Below are positions 34,605 through 45,506 of a DNA stretch of 64,000 bases, piece by piece. Where the stretch lies: assembly GCA_020205615.1 (NCBI GenBank), contig CM035170.1:63787322-63851321 (forward strand), in the 5' to 3' direction. How positions within the stretch are numbered: the first letter of the stretch is position 1; the number at the start of each line of letters is the position of its first letter. A program made the position numbers and the translations under genes. The notes below the pieces were generated by a model. The model searched no databases and was not told the origin of the DNA. It saw nothing but the letters and a program-made list of their open reading frames with translations. The DNA comes from Panax quinquefolius. Taxonomy: Eukaryota > Streptophyta > Magnoliopsida > Apiales > Araliaceae.

Positions 34605-36777
34605 TAGACCTGGCAAAAGTGGCCCAGGCCCGCGGGCTGGGCCAGCCCGCTCGTCAAAAATTGGGCTGTGGGCTTCATTTTTTTGGCCCATTAAAATTTG
34701 GGCCTTTTGGCCCTACCAAATTTGGCCTTACCAATGATAGCCCCCGCCTGGTGGGAGCCCTACCGCCGGTGCTAGATTTTAAAAAACCCTTATTCGGCTA
34801 ACTGGCTAAGGATGTCATGTGCTACACGCCTAGTCGCCTACACTCACTACAGTTCGAGAATCGACTCTCACTCTCTCAGACTCGCTAGACGATAAATTAG
34901 CTAGGTTGTTTTTAGATCTAGTCTTCTAGTCTCATACTCGCATCTAGATCTAAAACTGAGAAGTGAGAGAGATACCGAGGTGACCGTCGACTGGCAAGAG
35001 CAGAGAGCCGGAGGGTGACGAGAGTCCAATTGGTCTGACTACTGAGAGTCGCTAAGACGCCGACTGACGACTGTGTGTCTGTGTAGCTTCTTCTTCTCTA
35101 CAGCCTACAGGTAGTTTTCTCTTCAATTTTCAGTCTTCACTTTTTCGTTTTTTAGTTGTTCGTTTGAGAGTTATCCTTAACGAATTTGTTCCTATAAACT
35201 TGTATAAAACTGAAGCTTTTGTTAGATGTAGACAAGGAACTCATGAATTTGATGGCTTCTTTCTTCAATTAAGCTTTTGTTAGATGTAGACAGGGAACTC
35301 ATGACTGAAGTATTTCGTTTAGGATTTTTTTCTACTGAATTCTCAGTTCTTTCTTCAATTGATGCTTTCAGTTTACTATTTGTATATCTTTGTACATGAA
35401 AAGATAAGTGTAGACTTTTGGAGTATGTTTGCTTGACTGCTTGGACCATGTTGTTGTAAATCTATTTTTTATTTGATGTATCATGTATGTATGAATTAGT
35501 GGCTAAAAAGGTAGATTCCTTTATGAACTGATAATCATAATATATATACTTGAATTCTAAAAGGTATAAGATATTCATCTATTTCCAATCTGAGCATTGG
35601 CAATGTGTTAATTGTTTAAAAATATTTTTTGTTTGTAGAGTTCTTATGGAGGATCGATGAGATCGTGTAATAATTGATTTGATTTGGCATTTTTAATATA
35701 GATGATGGGCTGACGGACGACCAACTTTTAGTATCGCTAGTTGCAAATCAAGAGTCAAAGGGTTCTAACATGGGCAAAATTACAATGAGTGACTAGACAT
35801 TACTCACTAGTAAGTACTTAATTTTTATGGACTATTTCTTTTATTTTTCAAGTATTAAGAAAATGTAGAATACTAGAATTGAATGCTTTGTTAAATAGCA
35901 TTGTGATTTACATTTGAATTGGATTATTGGAGTATGATTAGGCCTATTTTCATTTGAATTTTTACCAAACATACATGTTCAGATATTTTTATGAATTGTT
36001 GTTGAGAAGCAGAATGATTAATTAGTTCTTAGATTTCTTTGTAACTGGACTGGTGATGTTTTTATCAATATCACTATAAAGTGATCACTGATCACAGATA
36101 GCTCAATGTGATTTACTTCCAAACTTGGTTGATAACTTGATATTTAACTACAATTCCAGTGCCAATAAGAGCATCTCGATGAGCTTGAATTTTTATTTGC
36201 CTGTTTTCATTTGCATTTAAAGGATCTGTTTTACATTTGCAGGATCTGTTTTGATTAGGCCTCTAGCCAGTTTTCATTTTGCAGATGGGATTGCAAGTAT
36301 GCACTGTTTTCAACTGAAGCAAATGCATTTGGTATTTAGATCATCTGTAGTTTCTGTTGATGGTGATTGGTGACTTGTCAAATGAAAATATGAAATGAAT
36401 AGTCTTGATGTCTTATGTCTTGGTTTGAATTTGTATCATTTATCAATCATTTATCATTGTATGTAAATTGTAATATGATACACTGTTACAACAACTGAAC
36501 TTTCCATAGAAAGAAAATGGAGACAGCTAGACATGAGAGAATGATTGATTAAAATTTAAATATTATTATGAATTTGTGATGCACAGGTTTTTTTATTAAA
36601 AAAATAAATGAAAAGGCCCATGGTCGGTCGGGCAGATCCACTCCTAACTGCATGAACCCACGGCCACTTATTTTCAACTTAATCAAAATCCGGGCCATTT
36701 TAGCTTCCTACCATTGATGGCCCTGGCCACCGATGGTCTTCGTCCGTTGGGCCAAACCTTACCGCTTTTCCGGTTTA
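34605..36777. mobile_element. hAT-like DNA transposon (2,173 bp), 8-bp TSD TGAATATC
   Basis: Flanked by TGAATATC at 34597-34604 and 36778-36785, inside an LTR tail (GTTGTTGAATATCTTTGGCC when rejoined). Ends are imperfect terminal inverted repeats: TAGACCTGGCAAAAGTGG at the left and, reversed, TAAACCGGAAAAGCGG at the right. The subterminal regions are rich in GGCC/GGGCC repeats, as in many plant hAT elements. An 8-bp TSD also fits hAT. No transposase catalytic motif or dimerisation domain is found; a 31-codon stretch at 35701-35793 preceded by an AG could be an exon scrap. It is best read as non-autonomous. Confidence 0.78.
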
Positions 36778-36963
36778 TGAATATCTTTGGCCGTAGTTCA
36801 AAGATGACCTGTTGTTGAATATCTTTGGCCTATAGTGAAAAGATGAAATGTTGTTGAATATATTTGGCCATAGTGCAAAGATGACATGTTGTTGAATATC
36901 TTTGGCTTGTAGTGCAAAGATGAACTGTTGATGAATATCTTTGGCCTGTAGTGCAAAGATGTA
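36778..36963 (+). repeat. Five-unit ATCTTTGG...CAAAGAT hairpin array
   Basis: Five units with a period of about 43 bases, each ATATCTTTGGCC or a variant, then GTAGTGCAAAGATGA, separated by a TGTTGTTGA spacer. Each unit can fold into a 7-bp stem. This is the longest array of this family in the window. Confidence 0.85.
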
Positions 36964-38151
36964 TTTATTAGTATGATTATGAACATGAACTGTGATTTAG
37001 TATAACTATGATCTTTGATGTTTCAGGTAAAGATAGGTGATGAAAATTATCTTCGTCCTGGGTGCGAATAGGAATTTAGAATCACAATTATGATTATGAG
37101 TTATTCAAATGATTGGGAACATGAATTGTTGATTGATGTTATAGGGATAAAACATTGTTGGTGGACTTTTAACATGGAGAAGATAATAGACCTTATGGTC
37201 TATTTGACTCTTCTAATGGATTGCTCGTTCCACTGCAACTATGGTTAAAATTTTTCATCATCTACCATATGTTCTAAATCTCTGATTTATTACTGACGAA
37301 GGCTATTGATAAATTAATTATCTTTGGTCATGATATTCTTTACTGGGCTAGTTGTGCTCACCCTTTTGCTTCACAATTCCTTTCAGGTAATAAGAGTGTA
37401 GCTGGGTCGAGCGGGGGTAACTGGGGAAGAGAACGATGGTCTATAGCTGTTGAGGTTTTCCCTAAAACAATATAGAAATAATTTTATTGAGAATTTTAGA
37501 TAAGTGTGTCGTATTTTATACGTCATTTTAACCGTTGATTTTGGTGAAATGAATAGGGTGAGGTGAACCCAACTTTGGAAGGGTTTTTTGCCACTATCAT
37601 ACAAGATGTCTAATGACAGACGACTTCGTGTTATCATAAGACATGGTTGTGTACATGCACTTGCTGATTATATCTATGAGCACTACCTATATAATCTTGG
37701 AGTTTGGTTGTAATATAATTTTCAATTGGAGACAATGGAGCTAATTATATGTCAAGAGATGACTCACCATTGGAAAGAACATGACAGTAATCTTCTCATT
37801 TTTCTTTGGGGTCTATTAGGTCAACCAAGGATAATTCTCGAGTCATATGATATCTATCATAACTTGGATGCATGGCCTCCCATGTACGAAGGTTTTTTTG
37901 ATCATTTTCCAAAGATTTTAATTTCTAAAATAGTTATTGATTGTACTTTTATGTAAAGTACCATTGTAAGGTGTTGTGGTTGAGGTACCATGAGAGTTAC
38001 ATATATTTGTATTAAAACTCACAACTTATGTGTTGTTGTACTCTGCACGACTGTTCAATAGTTGTATAAATGAAGTTTGTATTTGATTTTTGTAGTATGA
38101 TATCTGGCGACTCAGAATGGGTCGTATGGACCTATTTTGGGGGCGTCACAA
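36778..38151 (+). repeat. LTR tail (Tekay-type family), third copy
   Basis: Starts with the hairpin repeat array (36778-36963) and ends CCTATTTTGGGGGCGTCACA at 38151. GGGCTAGTTGTGCTCACCC near 37345 and TCTGGCGACTCAGAATGGG near 38105 match the family end. The stretch 37440-37955 does not align with other copies and may hold an insertion; no element ends or TSD could be identified for it. The bases 34589-34604 are its left continuation before the hAT-like element. Confidence 0.78.
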
Positions 38152-39811
38152 TCGATACATCGAAATATTTCAGAAATTGATCTGGACTTAGATAGTTTAA
38201 CTTGATAGGTGATTGTTTATGTCCTAATGACTGTTGAACATATGTGATAATGTGATTAGGTTATGTGTTGACTGCAAATAGCAGTACTATGTGTTACGAT
38301 ATATTATTCTAATTAACAGAATGATCTTATTAATGATAGGTCTCGATATAAAAGATAAAACTAAGTTGTGTAAGCAACAAATCAGACAAGTATCTAACCC
38401 TTGCATTTACTTTATACAATGGACATGAGTAAGAAAGTTTCAGAATTATATTATCGTTATTCCATATTATTAACTCTATTGTTATTGATTATGTATCCAA
38501 ACATTTGTATTCATACAAGTTCTTAAATTATCCGATCATTGTTTATCAATGTAGTATTATTGTGCAATCCTGATATATATTTTGTTTGTTAATTTCTAAT
38601 ATTGGTTATACAAGTGTCCTCACTTGGATAACCGTTGTACATGTTGATACATACCTATTGATTTTCGGTATATATACATTAATTAAAAGCCGTCTAAGCT
38701 ATTTGACCTAGCTAGACACGGATTTGAAAATATCGTTGAACATGATAGAACCTTATTGATATCCAATCAAATTGTTTTGGTTCGGATTCCAGACTAAGTA
38801 TGAACATCCCGAATAGGGAAACTTTTGTGCGCCTAAGGCGGATATGCTGGATGAAAATATCGTTCGAACACGTAGTATTGATCAATACAGGGCATAAAGG
38901 GCTGATCACCCCTCGTGCTTGTAAGTTATGACGGTCGCAAATGAAGTTCTGTATACCTTTTCAAAAATTAAAAATAAAGTTTATAGTCTGTTGATTGCTC
39001 TCCATTTATAGTCAATACAAAATTAACGACCGAGAAATTCAGATTTATTATAAAATAATTTTATTTAATTAAATAATGAATAAAATTATATTATATGTTA
39101 CTAAGATGAAGGTTGTTCTATAACCTAATTGTGTTGGAATATCGTAGTATTCTGGCTACGTGAAGGAATTAAAGTGTTTGAATTTCCAAGACAAAAATAA
39201 AAGTTTTACGAGAAATTTTCCAAAAAATACTATTCACTAATTTCTGCTCGAGAATTATTTTTGAACTTCCGAGAAATACGTAACGATAGAATAATAAGGG
39301 AGGATGGATAATGTAATAATAATTCAAGTATGGCTAACGCAGTTTTTCGCCTACGTACTAAATTTGAGAAAATGAAGGAAAATGAATATTGAATAAATGA
39401 TGATCGTATAATAGTGAGTATTATACGAGGTAAAGAATACGAGAATGATACGATGTATTATGCAAGTATATATGAATGATAGTATAACGTGTATTTATTT
39501 AAAGATTATACTGAACTAGTATAACGTAAAGGATACGAGGATTTTACATTAAACACTTTAATCCTATTACATTGGACTTATAGGATTTGTGTAGGAATTG
39601 TGCAAGCCCAATTGGTATTATGTTAAGGCCCAATAAAATGTAATGCAAGCCCAACTTTAGGCCTAGGTAATTAAACCTAAAGCCCAAACTAAGAACCAAA
39701 TTCATGGGTCGAACCGACGGGTCAACAGGTAAGAAACCCATGGGGCAACCCATGCGGGCCCCATAGGTGAGTCATGGCTAGCCTTGGTGGCCAAACAAAG
39801 GATAAAAGTTG
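38152..39811. other. Unassigned AT-rich region
   Basis: No recognisable coding sequence, LTR ends or RNA gene. The first bases (AATCGATACATCG) follow an LTR end. 39370-39540 has AT-rich TATAATAGT/TATACGAGG repeats. 39640-39780 is GC-richer with GGGTCGAACC/GGGTCAACAGG. It may be decayed LTR or host intergenic sequence. Confidence 0.4.
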
Positions 39812-39977
39812 TGATGCCGGTAGACACTCAAAATTTTTTGTACCACTGTCACTAACATTGCAGGAGGGCAGATTCATCTTTTAAGAGTGAACCCTGAAAG
39901 ACAATCCAAATCCATGCCTGATACTACCCAAAGTTCAGCATCAACCCTGGATCTCAATCTGGGAGTAACAAATCCAA

Positions 39978-40197
39978 CCTCGGATGTAACCCCGAGGCAT
40001 GTAGATACAATACCGGAACACACACCGGAGAAGACCAATTAATCTCGGAGATAACCCCGAGGTATCCAGTCTCAGTCCCAACCATGGGAATAGCCACCAA
40101 CCTTGGTGATAACCCCAAGGAAAGCAGTTTCGGAGATAACCCCAAAAATGCTTGTTTCAAATGCAACCAACTTCAATCTCGGTGCTCACAACGAGAT
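39978..40197 (+). repeat. Family of short hairpins with varying stems in element D LTR
   Basis: Hairpins: CCTCGG/CCGAGG (39978-39997), CTCGG/CCGAG (40044-40061), CCTTGG/CCAAGG (40101-40120), TTTCGG/CCCAAA with one mismatch (40128-40146) and ATCTCG/CGAGAT (40176-40197). Three share a loop ending GATAAC or GTAAC. The stem changes between copies are compensatory. Confidence 0.7.
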
Positions 40198-40732
40198 GCA
40201 CTGTACCAACCCGAAAATAACATCAGGAAGACAGGCACACCTCAAAGATGATAATGAGGACCTTCAACAATTGTAGCAGTCCAATCCAAGCTAAGCTGAG
40301 CAACGTCTGCTTTATCAGCCCAACCCGACGATAACACCGGTAAGGGGCAATATCGTCACCTGACTAAAGCAATGCCATGTCACGTATCTACACAACAATG
40401 TCCCACAAGGCTAACCAATCCCGAGTGATTATTGTGCGGGGTAACGGATGAAAGTTGAAGCTTGAAGACCGGAGGGCATCGTCCCATCTTCAATGACTTC
40501 GCACAAACTTTAATCCCATGCCATCGTACAACTCTGACTCTAATCATGGTCCAAAATAGGTCCCAGATACCTCAAACGGATGCCCGGATTGCACTTCTGA
40601 AAATCTAAGTGGACATTACAGTGCTTGAGTGCACGTACTTCGAGACGACCCGACCCAACAAACCCGGGTCGACCCGACCCGCCTCTGGTACACTTGCGGC
40701 TCAGCCACAGGTACACTTGCGGCTTATATGCC

Positions 40733-40741
40733 TATAAATAG
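40733..40741 (+). promoter_or_regulatory. TATA box of element D LTR
   Basis: CCTATAAATAGAGGGC, the only TATAAATA in this LTR, lies about 0.9 kb from its start and upstream of the repeat-rich part. Likely promoter. Confidence 0.55.
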
Positions 40742-41045
40742 AGGGCTTGGGGTGCTGATTTTTAAGAGAAAAAGGACAGGGAAACCCTGCACAATTCACT
40801 CTGGACTCGCCCATATAGTGTATTTCCCACTTTCAAACACCTGTGAGCTCATATATAGCCTCTTTTGTACCCACAAAAGCTAGTGTTTACCCACTCTAAA
40901 GATATAGAAGCCTTTTTTTATCAGTCAGCTATAAGCCTTCTCACACACTTTAGAGTTTTCTCTTCATCTTTGCACACACCCTTCTACACGTTGAGAGTCG
41001 TGTTGCTTGCTTTTGCCTGGACTTCGGTCCTTGGTTTCATTGCAG

Positions 41046-41049
<4 letters not shown>

Positions 41050-41082
<33 letters not shown>

Positions 41083-41237
41083 ACTTATATATATATTGAC
41101 TAACATTATCGAGTTATGCCTCGATTGAGCCTAGACTGCATTTACTTGTTTTTTATATATATATTTATATACTTATATATATTAACTTTGTGTTGGACTT
41201 TGTTGATGAGCCTAGACTTTTGGTGCAGTGCGTTTAC

Positions 41238-41294
<57 letters not shown>

Positions 41295-41354
41295 ACTGTG
41301 TGTCGGACTTTGTTCGATGAGCCTGAACTTGGCCCTGCAAGTGCGTCGCTTAAA

Positions 41355-41404
<50 letters not shown>

Positions 41405-41457
41405 GTGGTCTGGACTTTGTTCGATGAGCACAGATTTTATATCCCGCATTTATATGC

Positions 41458-41508
<51 letters not shown>

Positions 41509-41577
41509 TTATATATATGATCATGTGGTCGAACTCGATTCGATGAGCACGGATTTTACATCCGAATGCGTTTATGG

Positions 41578-41612
<35 letters not shown>
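41050..41612 (+). repeat. Tandem repeat with TA microsatellites
   Basis: About five units of roughly 110-120 bases, each made of GTGTYGGACTTTGTTCGATG followed by AGC, CTAGACTTTT and related bases, and a long (TA)n tract (41050-41078, 41243-41292, 41360-41398, 41464-41506, 41581-41612). Tyr-Ile-repeat ORFs across this region in both strands are artefacts of (TA)n. Confidence 0.9.
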
Positions 41613-41616
<4 letters not shown>

Positions 41617-41620
41617 TTTG

Positions 41621-41840
41621 TCCCCTCGGAGTTTACTTCATGGTGGTTGATCGCTTTCTGACTTTCTTTACATTTCGTCATTCCGCTCGGAGTTTACTTC
41701 GTGGCGAGTTGACCATATTTATAGCTTTATTTACATTACATCACTTTGGAGTTTCCTCCGTGGTGGTTGATAGCTTTAATGACTTTATTTATATTTTTGA
41801 TCCCCATGGAGGTGCTTCGTGGTTGGTGATCTTATGCGTG
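41621..41840 (+). repeat. Minisatellite of about 65 bp in element D LTR
   Basis: Four degenerate units built on CTCGGAGTTTACTTCGTGG, TGGTTGATCGCTTT and ACTTTATTTACATTTCATCA. They follow directly after the TA-punctuated repeats. Confidence 0.8.
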
Positions 41841-42662
41841 TATATATATTTACTGACTTTTATATATATATACCGCTATCGCTTTCATATAAACCGCGGT
41901 ATTTTGTGAGCCTAGAATCATGTGATCACTGATTCATCCCATTGAATCTAGATTCGTTCCGTGATGGACATTTTCAATGTATAGCGACTTGTAAATTATT
42001 CTGCGATGTCTGAATTTCCTCAGATGGTTTTCATACCCACGAGGAAGTCGGCATTATTTTTGTATATTATTTTCGTACGGATGCCTCACATCCGTCAAAT
42101 AAAATCAATTCAGCCGCTCACTTAATAAAAAATGGGAGTGTAAAAGGTCTCAATTCCTATTGCGCATCAGGGTTTGAAAAACCTCTTTCATAAAACATCA
42201 CTGCCATATCTTGTTAAAAACTGAATTTTCTACATAAATTCAAACCCTGTGTATATAGGTTCGAACGAGGCCTCGGACAACTTTCATATAACAGCACATT
42301 GACACACACACACACACACTCAGATAATAGTTTCTTGAAAAGAGGCGGTCACCGTGGTAACACGGATGTCGGGGGGTGCCTAACACCTTCCCCCCTCATA
42401 ACCAAGTCCCCGGACCCTAAACGAATCTCGGTTTCACCGACCCATATATCAATGTCACACCACTGGGTCAATGTGCAAACCTTTTCTCGGTTGTGTTGGT
42501 ACAACCATTTAAAAAACCAATTGGCGACTCTTAATAGTCCCATCGTCGACATCATACACGTCGGACCTTTTTCACTTGTTTTTTCAAACAAATCTCACCT
42601 AAAATGGGAACACCAAAGAACAAGTAACGGAAAGGGACACACAAAAATCCCGACGTCGACGG

Positions 42663-42680
42663 TGGCGACTCTGCTTTGGG
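42663..42680 (+). promoter_or_regulatory. Primer-binding site of element D
   Basis: TGGCGACTCTGCTTTGGGAC follows the LTR end. TGGCGACTCTGCTGGGGA-type sites are usual in Tat/Ogre elements and are attributed to an Arg tRNA primer. One short change (TTTGGG for TGGGG) is present. Confidence 0.75.
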
Positions 42681-43355
42681 ACTCGAAGAAGAGGACTTAA
42701 GCCGCTATTACAATCTTTTCAAAGCCCATATATACGCTTGTGTGTGGATGTTGCATTTACATTTGATGAATGTATACGAATGCATTTCCTTGTTGCACTT
42801 AGTGCTTCGCACCATAACTGCTTGTGATATTAGTGCTTCACACTATAAACTGCTTGTGATATTAGTGCTTCACACATGTCATCATTTCACACGGTGAGAC
42901 GCGATGTATGTGAATGTATGTTGTGTGGTCCCTCCACCAGGAGGCTATCCTGTCGGTGTTTGATTACTGGACTAGTGAGAAGCCTGATTCTCCGAGGCTC
43001 AAGAAAGGCACCGCCCAAATTCGCTCTAGTAGAAAGACCAGATTAACTTCCCGTCAAGTAGATTGTGATGATTTGGGAACCTTCATGCCAAAAAGCCATG
43101 AGAGTAACCGAAGATAGGTCAGCCTCTGATAAACCCAATGCGGAGGAAAGTATCTTCATGCTCTCATTTCAATTACTTGTAAACACAATTAAGTGTAATT
43201 TCATTCCATATCTATCTCCATGTAATGAGAAATATGAAGAAATGTACACATACATACATACTACACAACGGTGGCGTCCATTATGCAGGATAAAATTCCT
43301 AAAAAAAGACACATCACATAGCATGTTATTTCATACATTCCCTAAAGACTAAACT
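42681..43355 (+). other. Element D leader with 32-bp tandem repeat
   Basis: Untranslated leader. At 42797-42875 about two and a half copies of a 32-base unit, ATTAGTGCTTCACACTATAA then ACTGCTTGTGAT, are present. Ogre-type elements often have an extra ORF here; the short ORFs seen (for example 42914-43117 and 43065-43352) show no recognisable motif and I do not call them. Confidence 0.6.
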
Positions 43356-44413
43356 ATGCAAGTCTTTCGCAGGGAATCAATCAGACGTATCACCCTGTCA
43401 AAGTCCAAAAAGGCAACAGGTCCACAATCAATCATGTCGTCATCCAACCAGACTGAACTTAATCCAGTTTCTCGCAAAGAATTCGACGGATTAAGTAAAC
43501 AGATTACAAATTTGGTCGTTTCTAATAAAAGAATTACACCGATCTACAAATTGAAAAATATACCAGACATCTTTGAATCCTCCACATAAGGAGGAATCCG
43601 GTCATTACTATATTCGAACTACAGTTGGATACAACAAACAAAATTCATGATGTTACCCAACCCACTGGAGATCCAGACACTGGTGACATTAAAAAGAAAG
43701 TCCTCTAAATGGAAGAGACCCTTCGCACTATCAAAGGAATTGGAACACACGGGAGTGTTTCATATGCTGATCTGTGTATTTTTCCTGGTGTTCATTACCT
43801 AGAAAAATTTAAAACTCCTGACTTTGAAAAATATGACGGGTTAGGAGATCCTTATACACATTTAAAAGTATTTATTGGAGAATTGGGATCCTATGCAGAG
43901 GATGAAAAACTCAGAATGCAATTGTTCCAAAAGAGTCTAACTGGAGAAGCCCGTTCGTGGTACACAAGATTAGACAACTCCAAAATCCACAGCTGGGAAG
44001 TGCTAGCGCATGCCTTCCTCACTCAATACAGTTTTCAAACTCAGATGGCTCCTGATCGGTATCAAATTACCAAGATCAAGAAATAGTCTAACGAGCCTTT
44101 CAGAGAGTATGCTCAAAGGTGGAGACGCCTGGCTGCCCAAGTTAGTCCTGCCATGACAGAATCAGAAATGGTCATTACATTCATAGACATACAAGAAGCA
44201 CCTTTCTATGAGAGAGTTTTAGCTGGCATCGGCAAACCATTTTCTGAAATGGTTAAACATGGGGAGATGGCTGAGATGGGATTGAAGTCAGGAAAGATTC
44301 AAGACCTAGCTGCACTCAAAGATGTTGCAGACTACATCCAATCTGGAAATTATGGGAACAACCCCCGGAGGGTCCATAAAAAGAAAAAAGAAGATGTTTC
44401 CCTGATACTATAG
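43356..44413 (+). pseudogene. Element D gag, capsid part
   Basis: Three open stretches form the gag. 43356-43589 is the N-terminus (SKQITNLVVSNKRI). 43709-44086 holds KFKTPDFEKYDGLGDPYTHLK, FQKSLTGEARSWYTRLD and AHAFLTQYSF, the retrotransposon gag domain. 44153-44413 holds FIDIQEAPFYERVLAGIGKPF. A TAG at 44084-44086 interrupts ITKIKK and SNEPFREYAQRWR in the same frame, a simple nonsense change. Tat-lineage gag is recognised by the YDGxxDPxxHL and WY motifs. Confidence 0.87.
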
Positions 44414-44523
44414 GGGCAAATAGGCAATCCAAATATTCCCATTCAAAAAGAAACTACACTCCCTTTCCAGCACAGTCTGCAAACCCTCCAGTACCAAAAG
44501 GTGGAGAAGTCAAATGCCATCGA

Positions 44524-44973
44524 GTGTTTACACCCTTAGGGGATACCCTCGAGAACATTTTAAATCTTCTAACAACACAAAAGAAAATCACGCATCTTCT
44601 TCCACCAGCCAGCCCTAATGGATGGGGTTTCAATGCTGCTAGGAAATGTGTTTATCATGCCGGGGCACCTGGACATGATACTCAGGATTGTTGGGCCTTG
44701 AAACACAAGATCCAGGACAAGATAGACAACGGGGAGATCGTAGTCACCAAACCCGATCAGCCTCATGTACAAGACAACCCTCTTCCTCAACACAAAGAAG
44801 AAGAGGTGAACATGATCAATTGGAGCAATGGAAAAAATTCCAACTTCAGTGTGAATCTTCCCAGACCCTCAAAGACGGTGATGACAGATGGGATTATGCC
44901 AAGTTCCAATTCACAATGGAATGAAAGATCAAAGCTCTCGGCAAACAAATTGCGCAATTGGCGTAACTGGTGA
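44524..44973 (+). pseudogene. Element D gag, first zinc-knuckle module
   Basis: 149 residues: FTPLGDTLENILNLLTTQKK, LLPPASPNGWG, then CVYHAGAPGHDTQDCWALKHK, a CxYHx4GHx4C zinc knuckle characteristic of Tat-lineage gag, followed by IQDKIDNGEI. It binds element RNA. The tail (MINWSNGKNSNFSVNLPRP) leads into a frameshifted stretch. A second, related module follows at 45039. Confidence 0.85.
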
Positions 44974-45038
44974 CTTATCAGCATCAAGTGACTCGGCAAT
45001 TAATCAGCTAGGAGCATGCCAGTCTCCTACCTATTGTC

Positions 45039-45484
45039 ATGAATATTCCCTCGTCACTTTCAGAAAATGAAATGCTGGAAGACAAAGTGACTAAGAGAGC
45101 AAATGCCAAAGCCCGTCGAGATTTGGCCAACAAAAGGGAATTCACCTATTTGGGCCAACCCATGGAGGAAATTCTTCATATGTTGATCAATGAAAGAAGG
45201 ATCAGTTCCCTTCTACCTCCAATCAACCCCCATTCGGGATGGTACAACTCTGATGGAGTATGTCAATACCACTCCCAGTCTCGCGGTCACAACACATAAG
45301 AATGATGGGCACTCCGCCACCTTATTCAAAATCTAATCGACAGTGGTGTACTGCGCTTGGCAGATAACGACACTGTGTTACGTGCAAGTCAAAATGCAGG
45401 CCCTACTATGTGGAAAAGTGTGGTAGCAGTCATATCCAGTGAAGCTGAGGGGATTAATATCTTACTCACAACACCGACAATTTA
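45039..45484 (+). pseudogene. Element D gag, second zinc-knuckle module
   Basis: Repeats the layout of the first module: FTYLGQPMEEILHMLINERR, SSLLPPINPHSGW, CQYHSQSRGHNT, an in-frame TAA at 45297-45299, then (frame continuing) ECWALRHLIQNLIDSGVLR. The TAA stands one codon before the Glu-Cys of the knuckle. The remainder to 45484 (SSEAEGINILLTTPTI) leads to protease. This looks like an ancient duplication of the RNA-binding module. Confidence 0.8.
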
Positions 45485-45506
45485 GCTCAAGGGAGGAAAC
45501 AATCCT

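Larger units (their letters stand above)
39812..42660 (+). repeat. 5' LTR of Tat/Ogre-type element D
   Basis: The LTR starts near TGATGCCGGTAGACACTC (edge uncertain by several bases, no TSD seen because the 3' LTR is outside the window) and ends just before the primer site at 42663. Its 3' end carries GGGGGGTGCCTAACACCTTCC, a block typical of Tat-lineage LTRs. It contains hairpin repeats (39978-40197), a TATA box (40733-40741), TA-punctuated tandem repeats (41050-41612) and a second minisatellite (41621-41840). Confidence 0.78.

Noticed and set aside
36778..36963. CRISPR-like regular array
   Set aside because: Units are diverged, spacers are not unique, and the sequence lies in a plant LTR; it is an LTR minisatellite.
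37726..37956. 76-residue ORF in the LTR tail
   Set aside because: It has tempting composition (METMELIICQEMTHHWKEHD) but sits in a non-aligning part of an LTR, with no similarity I recognise and no upstream promoter or splice signals.
41050..41612. Overlapping ORFs of about 70-120 residues with Tyr-Ile repeats on both strands
   Set aside because: They are translations of (TA)n microsatellites and have no coding signal.
42299..42700. 133-residue ORF at the end of element D's LTR
   Set aside because: It runs through the LTR end and the primer-binding site and includes a CA microsatellite.
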